Positions 16,642 through 25,100 of a DNA stretch of 64,000 nt are shown here, one piece after another. The first letter of the stretch is position 1. Each line of letters begins with the position of its first letter. Source of the DNA: Pyxidicoccus caerfyrddinensis (lineage in GTDB: Bacteria; Myxococcota; Myxococcia; Myxococcales; Myxococcaceae); assembly GCF_010894405.1 (NCBI RefSeq), contig NZ_JAAIYA010000009.1:348557-412556 (forward strand), given 5' to 3'. The notes under the pieces were generated by a model. That model made no database searches. It had not been told where the DNA came from and worked only from the letters and a program-made list of their open reading frames with translations. Both the position numbers and the translations under genes were made by a program.

Positions 16642-17424
16642 TCAGGGCTTGCGATTCCGCTTCCGCGGTGGAGGCAGCACCTCCACCGGAACCGGCGCCT
16701 CCGCCTTCACGGCCGGCCCTGCGTCCGGCGGCGCCACGGGCGCTTCGGGGGATTCGGGGGCCTTCACCTCCACGTTGTCGTTCAGGGGCACGCGGCCCAC
16801 GGAGCGGCGGAACAGCTCCCACAGCGCGCGGTGGTGCACCTCGGGCGTCGCCGTACCGGACAGCACGATGCCCGCGCCGCTGTAGCGCGCTTCCAACCCC
16901 AGGGGTTGGAGCCCCGCCCCCACCGACGCGAGCTGCTCCTGGAGCACGGGCACGTCGAAGGTCAGCTCCAGTTCGCGCGCCACGTACGCATCCGTGCGCA
17001 GCAGCTCCATCAGCGCCATGCGGCAGGCGGTGTCCTTCACCGTGGCGGACAGGCCGCGCTCCGCGCCCTCCGTCGTCTTCAAGTCGGGGCACGCCTTGCG
17101 CGCGGCGGCCAGCCGGGGCGCGGGGTCCTCCGGCGGCGGCGTGCCCACCGTGAGGCGCCACACCGCGAAGCGCCCCCCGGCATACAGGAGGAGGAGCGTG
17201 CGCCCCGTCGAGTGCCCGGTGAGCAACAGTTCGTTGCTGCCGGGGAGCACCTCGGCGGTGGCGATGGAGGCATCCTCCACCTCCACCCAGTCCACGGTGG
17301 ACAGCTTGTGGAAGTGCTCCTTCCCGGACTCCAGCGGGACGACCAGGTCCACCGGCCAGGCGCCGGCCAGGGCGGGAACGAGGAGGGCCAGGAGTGCTCC
17401 AACGGCATACATGCGAGCGGGCAT
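16642..17424 (-). CDS. Exported protein with pilus-assembly N-terminal domain
   Basis: A 260-residue secreted protein. After a signal peptide (MPARMYAVGALLALLVPALAG) residues ~25-95 match the T2SS/T3SS pilus-assembly N-terminal domain seen at the start of CpaC/RcpA secretins: VPLESGKEHFHKL, VEVEDASIATAEVLPGSNELLLTG, GRTLLLLY. The rest is a BON-like region (LELTFDVPVLQEQL; VLSGTATPEVHHRAL) and a Pro-rich basic tail. No secretin channel domain is present, so this is not a full secretin. It may be a stand-alone envelope protein using the same fold. It diverges from the CBS-domain gene with 54 bases between starts. A much longer frame upstream is antisense to that gene and is rejected. Confidence 0.75.
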   Translation of the reverse strand: MPARMYAVGALLALLVPALAGAWPVDLVVPLESGKEHFHKLSTVDWVEVEDASIATAEVLPGSNELLLTGHSTGRTLLLLYAGGRFAVWRLTVGTPPPEDPAPRLAAARKACPDLKTTEGAERGLSATVKDTACRMALMELLRTDAYVARELELTFDVPVLQEQLASVGAGLQPLGLEARYSGAGIVLSGTATPEVHHRALWELFRRSVGRVPLNDNVEVKAPESPEAPVAPPDAGPAVKAEAPVPVEVLPPPRKRNRKP

Positions 17425-17478
17425 GGGGGCTCCGGCGGGGTGGTACGTACCCCTAGCACGGGATAAGAGAGAGGCTCT

Positions 17479-18879
17479 ATGCCTACCTGGACCCTCTGGG
17501 TCGCCTGCCTGGCCTTGTGCTTCATCCGGGCCCTGGTCGCCGCCGCGGAGTCCGCGCTCTACGGAACGTCGGACCTGCGCGCCCAGGAGCTGGTGGAGAC
17601 GCAGCCCGGCTCGGCGAGCCGCCGAGTCTATCGGCACAAGACCAACCGCGAGGCCACCGCCACCGCGCTGCGGCTGGGCACCCTGCTCAGCGGCTTCCTC
17701 GCCGCCGCCATTGGCGCCTTCGTCCCGCCGCGCATGCTGGACATGACCCAGTATGGCGAGGCCCCCTGGCTGCCCGTGGCCACCGTGGCCGCCGGCGCCC
17801 TCTTCGTGGGCGTGCTGGCCAGCCTCATGGAAGTCACCATGCGCGGCCTGGCCAACGCGAACCCGGAGCGCTGGGCGCTGCGGCTGTCCGGCGTGGTGTC
17901 GCTGCTGGTCTTCCTGCTCTACCCGCCCATGCGGCTGACGCTGAGCCTGCTCAACCTGGTGGCGCGGACGTTCGGCCGCACGCTGCGCTTCGAGCCCCCG
18001 CCCCCGCCGCTGGAGGAGCTGGAGAAGCTGCTGGCCGCGCAGGCCGCGAAGAACGAGGTGGACAAGAGCGCCCCGCAGCTCATCCGCTCCATCTTCGAGC
18101 TGTCCGACAAGCGCTGCCGCGACGTCATGGTGCCGCGCACGGACGTCGTCACCGTGGACATCACCGTCTCCACCGATGAGTTGCTGCGGCTGCTGGCCGA
18201 GGAGAACCACTCGCGCATCCCCGTGTACCGGGACGACGTGGACCACATCATCGGCGTGCTGCACGCGCGCGACATCATCCCCCTGCTCCAGCACCCGGAG
18301 CTCATCGTCCTCCAGGACATCATCCGCCCCGCCCACTTCGTGCCCTGGCTGAAGCCCGTGGGGGACCTGCTGCGGGACATGCAGAAGCGGAAGATCCACA
18401 TGGCCATGGTCGTCGACGAGTACGGCGGCTTCATGGGCATCGTGACGTTGGAGGACATCCTCCGCGAAATCGTCGGCGACATTGGCGACGAGTTCGAGGT
18501 GGAGGAGAAGCAGGTGGAGAAGATGGCCGACGGCAGCTTCCTCGTGGATGCCGCGCTGGAGGTGGACACCTTCACCCAGGCCTTCGGCTTCCCCCTGCCC
18601 GAGGGCGACTTCGACACGCTCGGCGGCTTCCTGTCGTCGCTCGCCGGCCACCTGCCGGACGTGGGCGAGCGCTTCACCTACAACGGCTGGCAGTTCGTCG
18701 TCGCCACCAAGGAGGGGCCGCGCATCGACCGCGTGCGCATGTCCCGCCTGAAGTCCACCACCGGCAAGGACAGCCGGGACGGGAAGGACGGGCGCGAGCC
18801 CCGCGACGGCCCTCCGCGCGACGGCAAGGACTCCGGCGTCCGCGACACGCGCGTGGAGACCGTCACCGCGAAGAGCTGA
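17479..18879 (+). CDS. CNNM/CorC-HlyC family CBS-domain membrane protein
   Basis: A 466-residue protein: DUF21/CNNM transmembrane domain (about residues 1-185, four helices), paired CBS domains (about 205-330, VMVPRTDVVTVD and MAMVVDEYGGFMGIVTLEDILREIVGDI), and a C-terminal CorC_HlyC domain (about 350-430, FLVDAALEVDTFTQAFG). Relatives act in Mg2+/Co2+ efflux or resistance; older annotation calls them hemolysins. The tail after ~435 is an unusual Lys/Asp/Gly/Arg-rich low-complexity stretch (KDSRDGKDGREPRDG), probably disordered. Confidence 0.9.
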   Translation: MPTWTLWVACLALCFIRALVAAAESALYGTSDLRAQELVETQPGSASRRVYRHKTNREATATALRLGTLLSGFLAAAIGAFVPPRMLDMTQYGEAPWLPVATVAAGALFVGVLASLMEVTMRGLANANPERWALRLSGVVSLLVFLLYPPMRLTLSLLNLVARTFGRTLRFEPPPPPLEELEKLLAAQAAKNEVDKSAPQLIRSIFELSDKRCRDVMVPRTDVVTVDITVSTDELLRLLAEENHSRIPVYRDDVDHIIGVLHARDIIPLLQHPELIVLQDIIRPAHFVPWLKPVGDLLRDMQKRKIHMAMVVDEYGGFMGIVTLEDILREIVGDIGDEFEVEEKQVEKMADGSFLVDAALEVDTFTQAFGFPLPEGDFDTLGGFLSSLAGHLPDVGERFTYNGWQFVVATKEGPRIDRVRMSRLKSTTGKDSRDGKDGREPRDGPPRDGKDSGVRDTRVETVTAKS

Positions 18880-18882
18880 GCG

Positions 18883-19362
18883 TCAGTCCCCTTCCGGGCC
18901 GTTCAGCGGCGGCACGTACGCCAGGGGCAGCACGCGCGCGTCGTCGAAGGGCGCGCGCCGCTCCGTGCCGCCGAAGCGCAGCACCACGCCGCCGCTCACC
19001 CGCACCCGGCGCGCCACCGGCTCCACACCGCCCGTGGCACCCTCGCTGGCCAGCGGGAAGAACACCCGCAGCGGCAGGCGCCCGTCCGAAGGCAGCGCCA
19101 CGGCCACCTGTTGCACGCCCGCCGCCACGCGCCGCCCGTCCACCCGCAGCTCGAAGTCCACGGCTGACACGCTGGCCGCGTCCGAGGACGGGTTGACCAC
19201 CTCCAGCCCCAGATCCAGCACGCCCGAGCCGTCCGGCCGGAAGTCCACGGCGACGGTGTCCACGCGCACGGCCTCGTCATAGGCGCGAGACCGGAAGGGC
19301 ACCGAGCCCAGACACCCGGACAGGACGCCGCCGCACAGCAACGCGATGACGGCGCGGCGCAC
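18883..19362 (-). CDS. Small LEA14-like lipoprotein
   Basis: A 159-residue lipoprotein from GTG 19362 (MRRAVIALLCGGVLSGC). The mature part resembles a WHy/LEA14 beta-sandwich (LDLGLEVVNPSSDAASVSAVDFELRVDG). The start is ambiguous: upstream in frame are two more copies of a GTG-CGC-CGC-GCC start-like segment, the farthest immediately after the stop codon of the kinase gene (see the repeat at 19351-19490). Using those would add 21 or 39 residues before the signal peptide, which seems unlikely to be exported. It ends 3 bases from the convergent CBS-domain gene. Confidence 0.7.
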   Translation of the reverse strand: MRRAVIALLCGGVLSGCLGSVPFRSRAYDEAVRVDTVAVDFRPDGSGVLDLGLEVVNPSSDAASVSAVDFELRVDGRRVAAGVQQVAVALPSDGRLPLRVFFPLASEGATGGVEPVARRVRVSGGVVLRFGGTERRAPFDDARVLPLAYVPPLNGPEGD

Positions 19363-19490
19363 CGGGCTCAACGGGCTGGCGGCCGGAGTGCCCGCGCCAC
19401 CTGGCACCGGCGTGGCGCGGCGCACCGGGCTCAACGGGCTGGAGCCCGCGCCACCCGGCGCCGTCGTGGCGCGGCGCACGGAACTCAGCC
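19351..19490 (-). repeat. In-frame tandem duplication of a stop/start junction
   Basis: Three copies of a segment carrying GGCGCGGCGCAC (on + strand) begin at 19351, 19414 and 19468. The first two share a 29-base core. Spacings are 63 and 54 bases, both multiples of three, so a single open frame crosses them. Read on the minus strand each copy contains TGA-N5-GTG-CGC-CGC-GCC, the layout of the kinase stop followed by the lipoprotein start. The copies look like successive duplications of that junction. Confidence 0.75.
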
Positions 19491-20402
19491 GCCCAGCAGA
19501 GGCTGGAGCGCCTCCACCGTCAGGGGCCAGCCGGCGCGCTTGGACAGCGCCTCGATCGCCTTGATGAACTCCGCGGCCGTCTGGAAGCGCCGCGCCCGGT
19601 CCGCGAAGAGCGCCTTGCGCGCCACCTGCACCGCGTAGTCCGGCAGGTCCGGCGCCACCGACGACAAGAGCGGCACCCGCGCGTCGCGCACCCGGTGCAT
19701 CAGGTCCGCCTCGTTGTCCCCGGCGTGCAGGCGACGGCTGGCCCACAGCTCCCAGAGGATGACGCCCAGCGCGTACAAGTCGGTGCGCGCGTCCACCGCC
19801 TGGCCCAGCACCTGCTCCGGGCTCATGTACGGCAGCGTGCCGCGCAGCGCGCCCGAGTCGCCGCGCATCATCCCCTCCACCTCCGCCACGCCGAAGTCGG
19901 TGAGCTTCACGTCGCCGTTGATGCCCAGCAGCACGTTGGCCGGGTTCACATCGCGGTGGACGATGGTGGCGCCGTTATCCCCCACCTTCGCCCGGTGGAT
20001 GTAGTCGAGCGCCTTCGCCAGGCACCAGGCGATGTAGAGGGCGGACTCGGGCGGCATGGCCGCGCCGGCCTTGATGAGCAGCTCCTGCATGTAGCCGAGC
20101 GTCCGGCCACTGACGAGCTCCTGCACCATCAGGTAGTCCGGCCCCGCCTTGAAGAGGCGGTAGGTGCGGACGATGTGCGGGTGGCGCAGGCGCACCGTCA
20201 GCTTCGCCTCGTCGACGAACGCCTTGACGTATGCGGTGTCACTGCGGAACGAGGGGTGCAGCCGCTTGATGACGACTTCTTCCGGTTCGCCCGGCGAGCG
20301 CTGCGTGGTGGCCCGGGCACGCGCCTGGTACACCTCCGCCATGCCGCCTACGGCCAACCGGCCGACCACCTCATAACCGCCCAGGTCCGGAGCTTCCGCC
20401 AC
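19485..20402 (-). CDS. Serine/threonine protein kinase (Hanks type)
   Basis: A 305-residue cytosolic kinase made almost only of the catalytic domain. The Gly loop is GRLAVGGMAEVY, the ATP lysine is in VVIKRL, the catalytic loop is HRDVNPANVLL, the metal motif is DFGVAE, and the activation/P+1 segment is GTLPYMSPEQVLG. HRDVNP replaces the usual HRDLKP/HRDVKP, a variant common in myxobacterial kinases. No membrane segment or sensor domain. GTG start at 20402. It lies 35 bases downstream of glgA on the same strand, and the small lipoprotein gene follows, so the three may form one unit. Substrate unknown. Confidence 0.92.
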   Translation of the reverse strand: MAEAPDLGGYEVVGRLAVGGMAEVYQARARATTQRSPGEPEEVVIKRLHPSFRSDTAYVKAFVDEAKLTVRLRHPHIVRTYRLFKAGPDYLMVQELVSGRTLGYMQELLIKAGAAMPPESALYIAWCLAKALDYIHRAKVGDNGATIVHRDVNPANVLLGINGDVKLTDFGVAEVEGMMRGDSGALRGTLPYMSPEQVLGQAVDARTDLYALGVILWELWASRRLHAGDNEADLMHRVRDARVPLLSSVAPDLPDYAVQVARKALFADRARRFQTAAEFIKAIEALSKRAGWPLTVEALQPLLGG

Positions 20403-20437
20403 GCCACAAGACTACTGCGAATTTCCGTCCGCACCCA

Positions 20438-21868
20438 CTATTCCGCCATGAGGTCGGTGTAGATGGCCTCGTATTTCCGGGCGGAAGCACTCCAGGAGAA
20501 GTCCTTCTCCATGCCTCGGCGCCGGAACTCCTCCAGCCGGGGTGGGTCCGCGTAGAGGGCGAGGGCCCGGCGGATGGCCGCCAGCAGGGCGGCCGGGTGG
20601 AACGCCTCGAAGAGGACGCCGGTGCCGTCCAGCCCGCCCTCCACGGTGTCCACCAGTCCGCCCGTGGCCCGGACGATGGGCACCGTCCCGTAACGCAGGG
20701 AATACATCTGGTTCAGCCCGCACGGCTCGTACCGGCTGGGCATGAGGAAGAAGTCCGCCCCCGCCTCCACCAGGTGCGAGAGCGCCGCGTCAAAGCCGAT
20801 GTGCACGGCCATCTGCTTCGGGTGACGGGCCTGCAACGCGCGCAGGCCGTCCTCCAGCGGGCCCTCCCCGCTGCCGATGCCCACGAAGCGGATGTCCGCC
20901 TGGAGCGCGGTGGGCAGCACGTCCAGAAGCAGGTCCATGCCCTTCTGCCACGCCAGCCGGCTGACGATGGCGAACACCGGCGCGTCCCCGTCCGGCAGCC
21001 CGAAGCGCGCGAGCAGGTCGCGCTTGCACACCGCCTTGCCCTCCAATTCACGCGGGCCGTAGCGGGCCGGGAGGACGGGGTCCGCCTGGGGGTCCCACTC
21101 GTGCGCGTCGATGCCGTTGAGGATGCCGTGCAACCGGTGCGCGCGGCGGCGCAGCAGGCCGTCCAGCCCGTAGCCCTGCTCCGGCGCCTGGATTTCACGC
21201 GCGTAGGTGGGCGACACGGTGGTGAGCGCGTCGGAGAAGACGAGCCCGCCCTTGAGGAAGTTGACCGCGTCGTAGAACTCGAGGCCGCCCTCGGAGGTGA
21301 ACAAGTCCCAGGGCAGGCCCAATTCGTCCATGACGCCCTTGGGGAACTGCCCCTGGTAGGCCAGGTTGTGGATGGTGAAGACGCTCTTCGCGCGGGACAG
21401 CGGGGTGTTTCGGAACCCGCGCTGGAGCGCCACGGGGACGAGCCCCGTCTGCCAGTCGTTGGCGTGGATGATGTCCGGGACGAAGCGCAGCCGCTGCGCG
21501 GCCTGGAGCGCGCCCACCGAGAGGTAGGCGAAGCGCCGCGCGTTGTCGCCGAACTCGCCCCACGCGTCGCCGTAGAGGCCGCTCCGGCTGCCGTAGAAGG
21601 CCTCGTTCTCCAGGAAGAGGACCTCCAGGTTCTCCGAGAGGCGCGTGGAGAGGATGGGGCCGGACGCCTCGCCGGAGGGGAAGCGCACCACCAGGGACTG
21701 GCCGGTGGGGGTGAGCCGGGCGTCGCGCACGTCGCGGTAGCGCGGGGTGACGACCTTCACGTCATGGCCCAGCGAGGCGAGCGCGGCGGGCAGGGCCCCG
21801 GCCACGTCTCCCAGGCCTCCCGTCTTGGAGAAGGGCGCCACCTCCGAGGAGATGAAGAGAATCTTCAT
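20438..21868 (-). CDS. glgA: Glycogen synthase (ADP-glucose type)
   Basis: A 476-residue GT5 glycosyltransferase that extends alpha-1,4-glucan from ADP-glucose. The N-terminal ADP-glucose motif is KTGGLGDVAGALP, with VFTIHNLAYQG and ILNGIDAHEWDP in the hinge region, and the C-terminal nucleotide-sugar motif is PSRYEPCGLNQMYSLRYGT. Length and motifs are normal. Start ATG at 21868 (MKILFISSEVAPFSKTGG). Glycogen and trehalose reserves matter in myxobacterial development and sporulation, which fits csgA nearby, though a functional link is inference. Confidence 0.96.
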   Translation of the reverse strand: MKILFISSEVAPFSKTGGLGDVAGALPAALASLGHDVKVVTPRYRDVRDARLTPTGQSLVVRFPSGEASGPILSTRLSENLEVLFLENEAFYGSRSGLYGDAWGEFGDNARRFAYLSVGALQAAQRLRFVPDIIHANDWQTGLVPVALQRGFRNTPLSRAKSVFTIHNLAYQGQFPKGVMDELGLPWDLFTSEGGLEFYDAVNFLKGGLVFSDALTTVSPTYAREIQAPEQGYGLDGLLRRRAHRLHGILNGIDAHEWDPQADPVLPARYGPRELEGKAVCKRDLLARFGLPDGDAPVFAIVSRLAWQKGMDLLLDVLPTALQADIRFVGIGSGEGPLEDGLRALQARHPKQMAVHIGFDAALSHLVEAGADFFLMPSRYEPCGLNQMYSLRYGTVPIVRATGGLVDTVEGGLDGTGVLFEAFHPAALLAAIRRALALYADPPRLEEFRRRGMEKDFSWSASARKYEAIYTDLMAE

Positions 21869-21945
21869 GGGCCCACATTGACGTGTGGCCCGCATGAGTC
21901 AACCGCGAAGGTGCGCCCGGGGCGCCCGTCCCCTATGTTTCAAAC

Positions 21946-22530
21946 GTGCATATTCCACCGGACCCCATCCACCGTTTCGCGACCCTCTTCGAGCGGGCGA
22001 AGAAGGCCGTCCCCGTGGACCCCAACGCCATGGTGGTCGCCACCGTCGGCGACGACGGACGCCCCAGCGCGCGCGTGGTGCTGCTGAAGGACTTCGATGC
22101 GCGCGGCTTCGTCTTCTTCACCAACTACGAGAGCCGCAAGGGACGCGAATTGCTGGCGCACCCCTTCGCCGCGCTGTGCTTCCACTGGGCCCCGCTGGAG
22201 GAGCAGGTGCGGGTGGAGGGCCGGGTGGAGCGCGTGTCCGACGCGGAGGCGGACGCGTACTTCCACAGCCGGGCGCGCGGCAGCCAGGTGGGCGCGTGGG
22301 CCAGCCTCCAGAGCCGCCCCCTGCCCTCCCGCGACGAATTGGACGCGCGGGTGGCGGAGGTGGAGGCGCGCCATGCCGGCAAGGAGGTGCCCCGCCCGCC
22401 GAACTGGTCCGGCTTTCGCGTGGTGCCGGACCGCATCGAGTTCTGGCACTCCCGCCCCAGCCGGCTGCACGACCGGCACGTCTACCTGCGCGAGGGCGAC
22501 GGCTGGCGCACGGAGATGCTGTACCCGTAG
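21946..22530 (+). CDS. pdxH: Pyridoxamine 5'-phosphate oxidase (PdxH/FprA)
   Basis: A 194-residue FMN-dependent oxidase converting PNP/PMP to pyridoxal 5'-phosphate. Motifs: RVVLLKDFDARGFVFFTNYESRKG, FCFHWxxLEEQVRVEG equivalent, and the C-terminal WSGFRVVPDRIEFW...RLHDR. GTG start at 21946. In Myxococcus xanthus the gene next to csgA is known as fprA and encodes this protein; the same convergent arrangement is seen here (56 bases between the stops). Confidence 0.95.
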   Translation: MHIPPDPIHRFATLFERAKKAVPVDPNAMVVATVGDDGRPSARVVLLKDFDARGFVFFTNYESRKGRELLAHPFAALCFHWAPLEEQVRVEGRVERVSDAEADAYFHSRARGSQVGAWASLQSRPLPSRDELDARVAEVEARHAGKEVPRPPNWSGFRVVPDRIEFWHSRPSRLHDRHVYLREGDGWRTEMLYP

Positions 22531-22534
22531 GCCC

Positions 22535-22562
22535 CCGGCCATGGCCATGACCATGGATCCGG
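22535..22562. terminator. Hairpin between convergent fprA and csgA
   Basis: Stem CCGG (22535-22538) with CCGG (22559-22562) and CATGG (22540-22544) with CCATG (22551-22555), loop of six bases, a small asymmetric bulge. It lies between the two convergent stop codons and could serve both directions. There is no U-tract, so the call is tentative. Confidence 0.35.
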
Positions 22563-22585
22563 AAGCACGCCCCGCGTCATGCGCC

Positions 22586-23275
22586 CTACCAGGGGACTTC
22601 CGCGCCCTGGTAGTCGAAGAAGCGGCCGGTGTGCTCCGGCCCCATGCCGTCGATGATGCGCAGCATGCCGTGCACGGAGTCCGGCGCCGGCAGCGGCGCC
22701 TGCGGCCCGCCCATGTCCGTCTGCACCCAGCCGGGGTGGAGCACCACCGTGGTGAAGCCCTCCACGCGCAAGTCGTTGGCCAGGGTGCGCACGCCCATGT
22801 TCAGCGCGGCCTTGGACATGCGGTACGCGTAGGCGCCACCCTCGGTGTTGTCGGCGACCGAGCCCATGCGCGAGCTGACGTGGGCCACCTTGCGCACGGC
22901 GCCGCGGCGCAGCGCGGGCAGGAGCGCGGAGGTGACGCGCAGCGGCCCCAGGGCGTTGATGGCGAAGGCGCGCGCCATGTCCGTGTAGTCCACGTCGGTG
23001 AGCGCGCACCACAGGCCGGGCACGCCGGCGTTGTTGATGAGCACGTCCACCGGCGCGGCGCAGACGTCCGCGGCGAACGAGCGGATGCTGGCGGCGTCCT
23101 CCACGTCGAGCGCGTGGATGCGCAGGCGGTTGCCCACCTCGCGCGCCAGCGGCTCCAGCCGCTTCGCACCCTCGGGCGAGCGCACTCCCGCGTCGACGGT
23201 GTCCCCTCTTCGCAGGAGCTGTTGGACGAACTCGAGACCGATACCCCGGCTTGCTCCAGTGATGACGTAGCGCAT
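22586..23275 (-). CDS. csgA: CsgA, C-signal precursor (short-chain dehydrogenase fold)
   Basis: A 229-residue short-chain dehydrogenase/reductase closely resembling M. xanthus CsgA, whose 17-kDa fragment is the cell-surface C-signal for rippling, aggregation and sporulation. From ATG 23275 the NAD motif TGASRGIG spans 6-13, and Thr6, Ser135 and Lys155 fall at exactly the positions studied in CsgA; Tyr151 completes YxxxK. The C-terminal half (VDVLINNAGVPGLWCALTD, GWVQTDMGGP, FFDYQG) matches CsgA nearly word for word. CsgA has also been proposed to degrade cardiolipin. It is convergent with fprA and divergent from hemG. An ATG at 23284 is a possible alternative start. Confidence 0.93.
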   Translation of the reverse strand: MRYVITGASRGIGLEFVQQLLRRGDTVDAGVRSPEGAKRLEPLAREVGNRLRIHALDVEDAASIRSFAADVCAAPVDVLINNAGVPGLWCALTDVDYTDMARAFAINALGPLRVTSALLPALRRGAVRKVAHVSSRMGSVADNTEGGAYAYRMSKAALNMGVRTLANDLRVEGFTTVVLHPGWVQTDMGGPQAPLPAPDSVHGMLRIIDGMGPEHTGRFFDYQGAEVPW

Positions 23276-23434
23276 GAGAGGCATTAACGCGCCGAATGGA
23301 CCGCGCTGGCAAAACGCGCCTGTTGACGAGTGGGGAGTGTGAATGAGGAGTGCACGCTGGTCACCGGAAGCCCTGCTCACAGGTGAGGGTTGCGTGATGG
23401 TGTTTCAATGCACTGAGCATGGAAGGACAACCCG
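23276..23434. promoter_or_regulatory. csgA-hemG divergent control region
   Basis: 159 bases separate the two start codons. A good ribosome site (GGAAGGAC) precedes hemG. I see no clear sigma-54 (-24/-12) element or palindrome. In M. xanthus csgA developmental expression needs DNA far upstream, which here would lie inside hemG; that is known biology, not something visible in the sequence. Confidence 0.4.
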
Positions 23435-24817
23435 ATGAGTATCGTCGTCGTGGGAGGCGGGATTTCAGGACTGGTCATAGCGCACCGGTTGCGCTCTCGC
23501 GGTAGGGATTGCGTGCTCCTGGAGTCTTCGGCGCGGTTGGGTGGCGCGGTGGGGACGCGTGCGCGAGGTGGATACCTCGTGGAGCAGGGGCCGAACAGCT
23601 TTCTGGACCGCGAGCCGGCCACGCGCGAGCTGGCGACGGCGCTCCACCTGGAAGGTCGCATCCGCGCGGCCGACGCGGCGGCGAAGCGTCGCTATGTCTA
23701 CACGCGTGGCCGACTCAGGTCCGTGCCCGCGTCACCGCCCGCGTTCCTCGGCTCGGACATCCTGCCGCTCGGCGCGAAGCTGCGCGTCATGGGCGAGCTG
23801 TTCACCGGGCGCGCACCGCAAGGCGTGGACGAGTCGCTCGCGGACTTCGGCCGCCGGCACCTGGGACGCACGGCGACGGAGGTGCTGCTGGACGCGGTGC
23901 AGACGGGCATCTACGCGGGCGACGTGGAGCGGCTCAGCGTGGCCGCGACCTTCCCTCCCCTGGTGAAGCTGGAGCGCGAGCACCGCAGCCTCATCCTCGG
24001 CGCCATCCGCTCGCAGAAGGCGCAGAAGGCGCTGCCCGCGGGCACGGGCGGCGCGGCCTCGCCGCCGAAGCTGAGCGGCGCGCTGAGCACGTTCGACGGC
24101 GGCCTGCAGACGCTCATCGACGCGCTGGCCTCCGCGCTGGGCGACGCGGCGCACGTGAATGCCACGGTGGAGGGAGTGGAGCGGCATGAGGACGGCTGGC
24201 GGCTCCGCGTGCACGAGCACGGGCGGAGCGCGGAGCTGTCCGCGAAGCACGTGGTGCTGGCGGTGCCGTCGCACGTGGCCACGGGGCTGCTGCGGCCGCT
24301 GGACGCGACGCTCGCGGCGAAGGTGGCGGACATCGAATACGCGCCCATCGCCGTCGTGCACCTGGGCTTCGACGCGGGGACGACGCCCGCGCCGGACGGC
24401 TTCGGCTTCCTCGTGCCGTCGGGCGAGAAGCGGCGGCTCTTGGGTGCCATCCACGCGTCCACCACCTTCCCCTTCCGCGTGGAGGGCGGGCGGGTGCTCT
24501 ACACGTGCATGGTGGGCGGGGCGCGCCGGCCGGACCTGGTGAAGCAGGACGAGGACGCGCTGGTGGCGCTGGCCCGCGAGGAATTGAAGGCGCTCGCGGG
24601 GGTGACGGCGACCCCGTCCTTCAGGGAGGTCATCCGCTGGGAACGCGGCATTCCCCAGTACAACGTGGGACACCTGGAGCGCATGTCCGCCATCGACGCG
24701 GCGCTCCAGCGCTGGCCGGGCCTCCACCTGGCGGGCAACGCCTACAAGGGCGTGGGCCTCAACGACTGCATCCGCAACGGGGCACAGCTCGCGGACGCAC
24801 TGGCCGCGGAGGCATAG
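23435..24817 (+). CDS. hemG: Protoporphyrinogen oxidase (HemY-type)
   Basis: A 460-residue FAD enzyme oxidising protoporphyrinogen IX to protoporphyrin IX in heme synthesis. N-terminal dinucleotide motif VVGGGISGLVIAHRLRSRG, then GGAVGTRARGGYLVEQGPNSFLDREP; C-terminal FAD motif LHLAGNAYKGVGLNDCIRNG. This oxygen-dependent family is HemY in Bacillus; the Myxococcus protein, structurally the classic prokaryotic PPO, is usually labelled hemG. ATG at 23435 with a GGAAGGAC ribosome site. Divergent from csgA. Confidence 0.95.
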   Translation: MSIVVVGGGISGLVIAHRLRSRGRDCVLLESSARLGGAVGTRARGGYLVEQGPNSFLDREPATRELATALHLEGRIRAADAAAKRRYVYTRGRLRSVPASPPAFLGSDILPLGAKLRVMGELFTGRAPQGVDESLADFGRRHLGRTATEVLLDAVQTGIYAGDVERLSVAATFPPLVKLEREHRSLILGAIRSQKAQKALPAGTGGAASPPKLSGALSTFDGGLQTLIDALASALGDAAHVNATVEGVERHEDGWRLRVHEHGRSAELSAKHVVLAVPSHVATGLLRPLDATLAAKVADIEYAPIAVVHLGFDAGTTPAPDGFGFLVPSGEKRRLLGAIHASTTFPFRVEGGRVLYTCMVGGARRPDLVKQDEDALVALAREELKALAGVTATPSFREVIRWERGIPQYNVGHLERMSAIDAALQRWPGLHLAGNAYKGVGLNDCIRNGAQLADALAAEA

Positions 24818-24946
24818 CGACGTTCAGGAAATAGCCCGGGCGACCGTTCGTTGTCCGTTGGCGACCGCTCGGGCCGGGGACGTCAGCACAGCCAGGGAAG
24901 ACACGTCAGACTGCAAAGGCATGCTTCCCGGAGTCAGGAGCCCTTC

Positions 24947-25069
24947 ATGCTTGCCCTCCCCTCCCCCCTCCTCATCCTCGCCGCCATCCTCCTCTTCCCC
25001 ATCGTCCTCGCCGGCAGCATGGTGCTGGACGTCATGGAGACCGAGCTGGAGGAGGGCCCCGCGCGCTGA
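24947..25069 (+). CDS. 40-residue membrane microprotein
   Basis: A very short gene encoding one hydrophobic helix (about residues 5-28, rich in Leu/Ile/Ala) followed by an acidic tail (DVMETELEEG). Support: an excellent AGGAG ribosome site 7 bases before the ATG, a coherent membrane-plus-acidic-tail pattern, and position 31 bases before the LytS-type kinase on the same strand. It may be a small partner or regulator of that kinase. No homologue recognised by eye. Confidence 0.6.
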   Translation: MLALPSPLLILAAILLFPIVLAGSMVLDVMETELEEGPAR

Positions 25070-25100
25070 GCGCCCCGGCGGGGTAGGCTCCCGCTGGCGC

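Noticed and set aside
16642..18651. A 669-codon open frame on the minus strand extending the pilus-domain gene
   Set aside because: Beyond 17424 it is antisense to the clear CBS-domain gene and reads as His/Gln/Arg-rich shadow sequence; the signal peptide at 17424 marks the real start.
23276..23434. Sigma-54 promoter upstream of csgA
   Set aside because: A TGGCAAAACG stretch resembles the -24 half but no TTGC-type -12 element follows at the right spacing on either strand.
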